From assembly GCF_900116175.1 (NCBI RefSeq), contig NZ_FPCH01000001.1, positions 994,501-1,058,500 on the forward strand: a stretch of 64,000 nt of DNA, written 5' to 3'. Under the pieces are notes generated by a model. It was not told where the DNA came from. It ran no database searches and worked only from the letters and a program-made list of their open reading frames with translations. Below, piece by piece: positions 63,850 to 64,000 of the stretch (position 1 is its first letter; every line of letters begins with the position of its first letter). This DNA is from Hyphomicrobium facile. GTDB taxonomy: Bacteria > Pseudomonadota > Alphaproteobacteria > Rhizobiales > Hyphomicrobiaceae. The position numbers and the translations under genes were made by a program.

Positions 63850-64000
63850 CCAAAATCGCTGCGTGATAGCGTTCCATAGCGCGCACCGTCACGCGGCTCG
63901 TCCGTCTCGGCGAAGAACGATGCGATTGCCGATATCGTCGGCGCATCCCGCAATAGCGGTGCGTGGCCTTCATCGGGGACGGTGAGGGATTTGAGCCGGG
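63789..64000 (-). CDS. Alpha/beta hydrolase, C-terminal part (cut by window edge)
   Basis: From the window edge the minus strand reads 69 residues to a stop at 63789. The start SLTVPDEGHAPLLRDAPTISAIASFF is the usual end of an alpha/beta hydrolase, with the catalytic histidine in EGHAP. The last 35 residues are a polar tail. The end overlaps the convergent H3TH gene by 61 bp. The rest lies outside the window. Confidence 0.7.
   Translation of the reverse strand, partial: RLKSLTVPDEGHAPLLRDAPTISAIASFFAETDEPRDGARYGTLSRSDFGHVSRLVSTSPLSTRRENSV

Noticed and set aside
1-64000. CRISPR array, insertion sequence or prophage structural genes
   Set aside because: I saw no regularly spaced short repeats, no transposase and no capsid, tail or lysis genes; the only mobile trace is the tRNA-Ser island.

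Overview
The window reads as a chromosomal segment of an alphaproteobacterium of the order Hyphomicrobiales (Rhizobiales), most like Hyphomicrobium. The grounds are the gene order pyrB-pyrC-plsY-dprA-topA-rnr, a cbb3 oxidase cluster ccoNOQP-GHIS, GC-rich codon use, and several small proteins of types familiar from that order. This placement comes from recognising families by eye; no search was run.

Layout. 1-8210 (mostly minus strand) is a housekeeping block: rnr (cut by the window edge), topA, dprA, plsY, a dihydroorotase-like pyrC, pyrB and ruvX. 8415-12336 (plus) holds gatC, gatA, a chorismate mutase, a small membrane protein and gatB. 12365-18963 holds accessory genes: a cytochrome P450, a 54-residue basic protein, a DedA protein, two lipoproteins, a quinone oxidoreductase, a glutathione transferase, a Sel1-like small protein and a secreted protein.

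19123-35744 is a genomic island next to tRNA-Ser(GCT). A 14-bp copy of the tRNA 3' end recurs at 35731. The integrase beside the tRNA carries a one-base frameshift, and a second, heavily decayed integrase fragment of the same family follows the distal repeat, which suggests that two related elements once sat in tandem. Cargo includes a dehydrogenase pseudogene, a manganese catalase fused to a DUF892 domain, a YihY/BrkB protein, small stress-type proteins, a GNAT-like protein, a CHASE4 histidine kinase with its response regulator, a MATE transporter and a CHASE4-GGDEF-EAL protein. Several cargo genes are broken or truncated, so the island looks immobile and eroding.

36207-48692 holds a Tat-exported amidohydrolase and then a microaerobic respiration region. 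Hemerythrin and hemN are transcribed divergently from ccoNOQP, ccoGHIS and a TauE/SafE-like gene, with an FNR/FixK-type palindrome between them. 48750-58148 holds an oxidoreductase, a PaaK/CapK-like adenylating enzyme, a second DedA protein, an alpha/beta hydrolase and a three-gene molybdenum hydroxylase (2Fe-2S subunit, molybdopterin subunit, tri-haem cytochrome c). 58274-59317 encodes precorrin-2 dehydrogenase fused to a cut-down methyltransferase domain.

59674-63849 encodes an unusual envelope gene set: an OmpA protein with four 124-residue repeats, a 32-residue membrane peptide, and a membrane-anchored protein with two helix-hairpin-helix (H3TH-like) domains. This is the most plausible candidate here for a poorly described system. 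The window ends in the C-terminus of an alpha/beta hydrolase on the minus strand.
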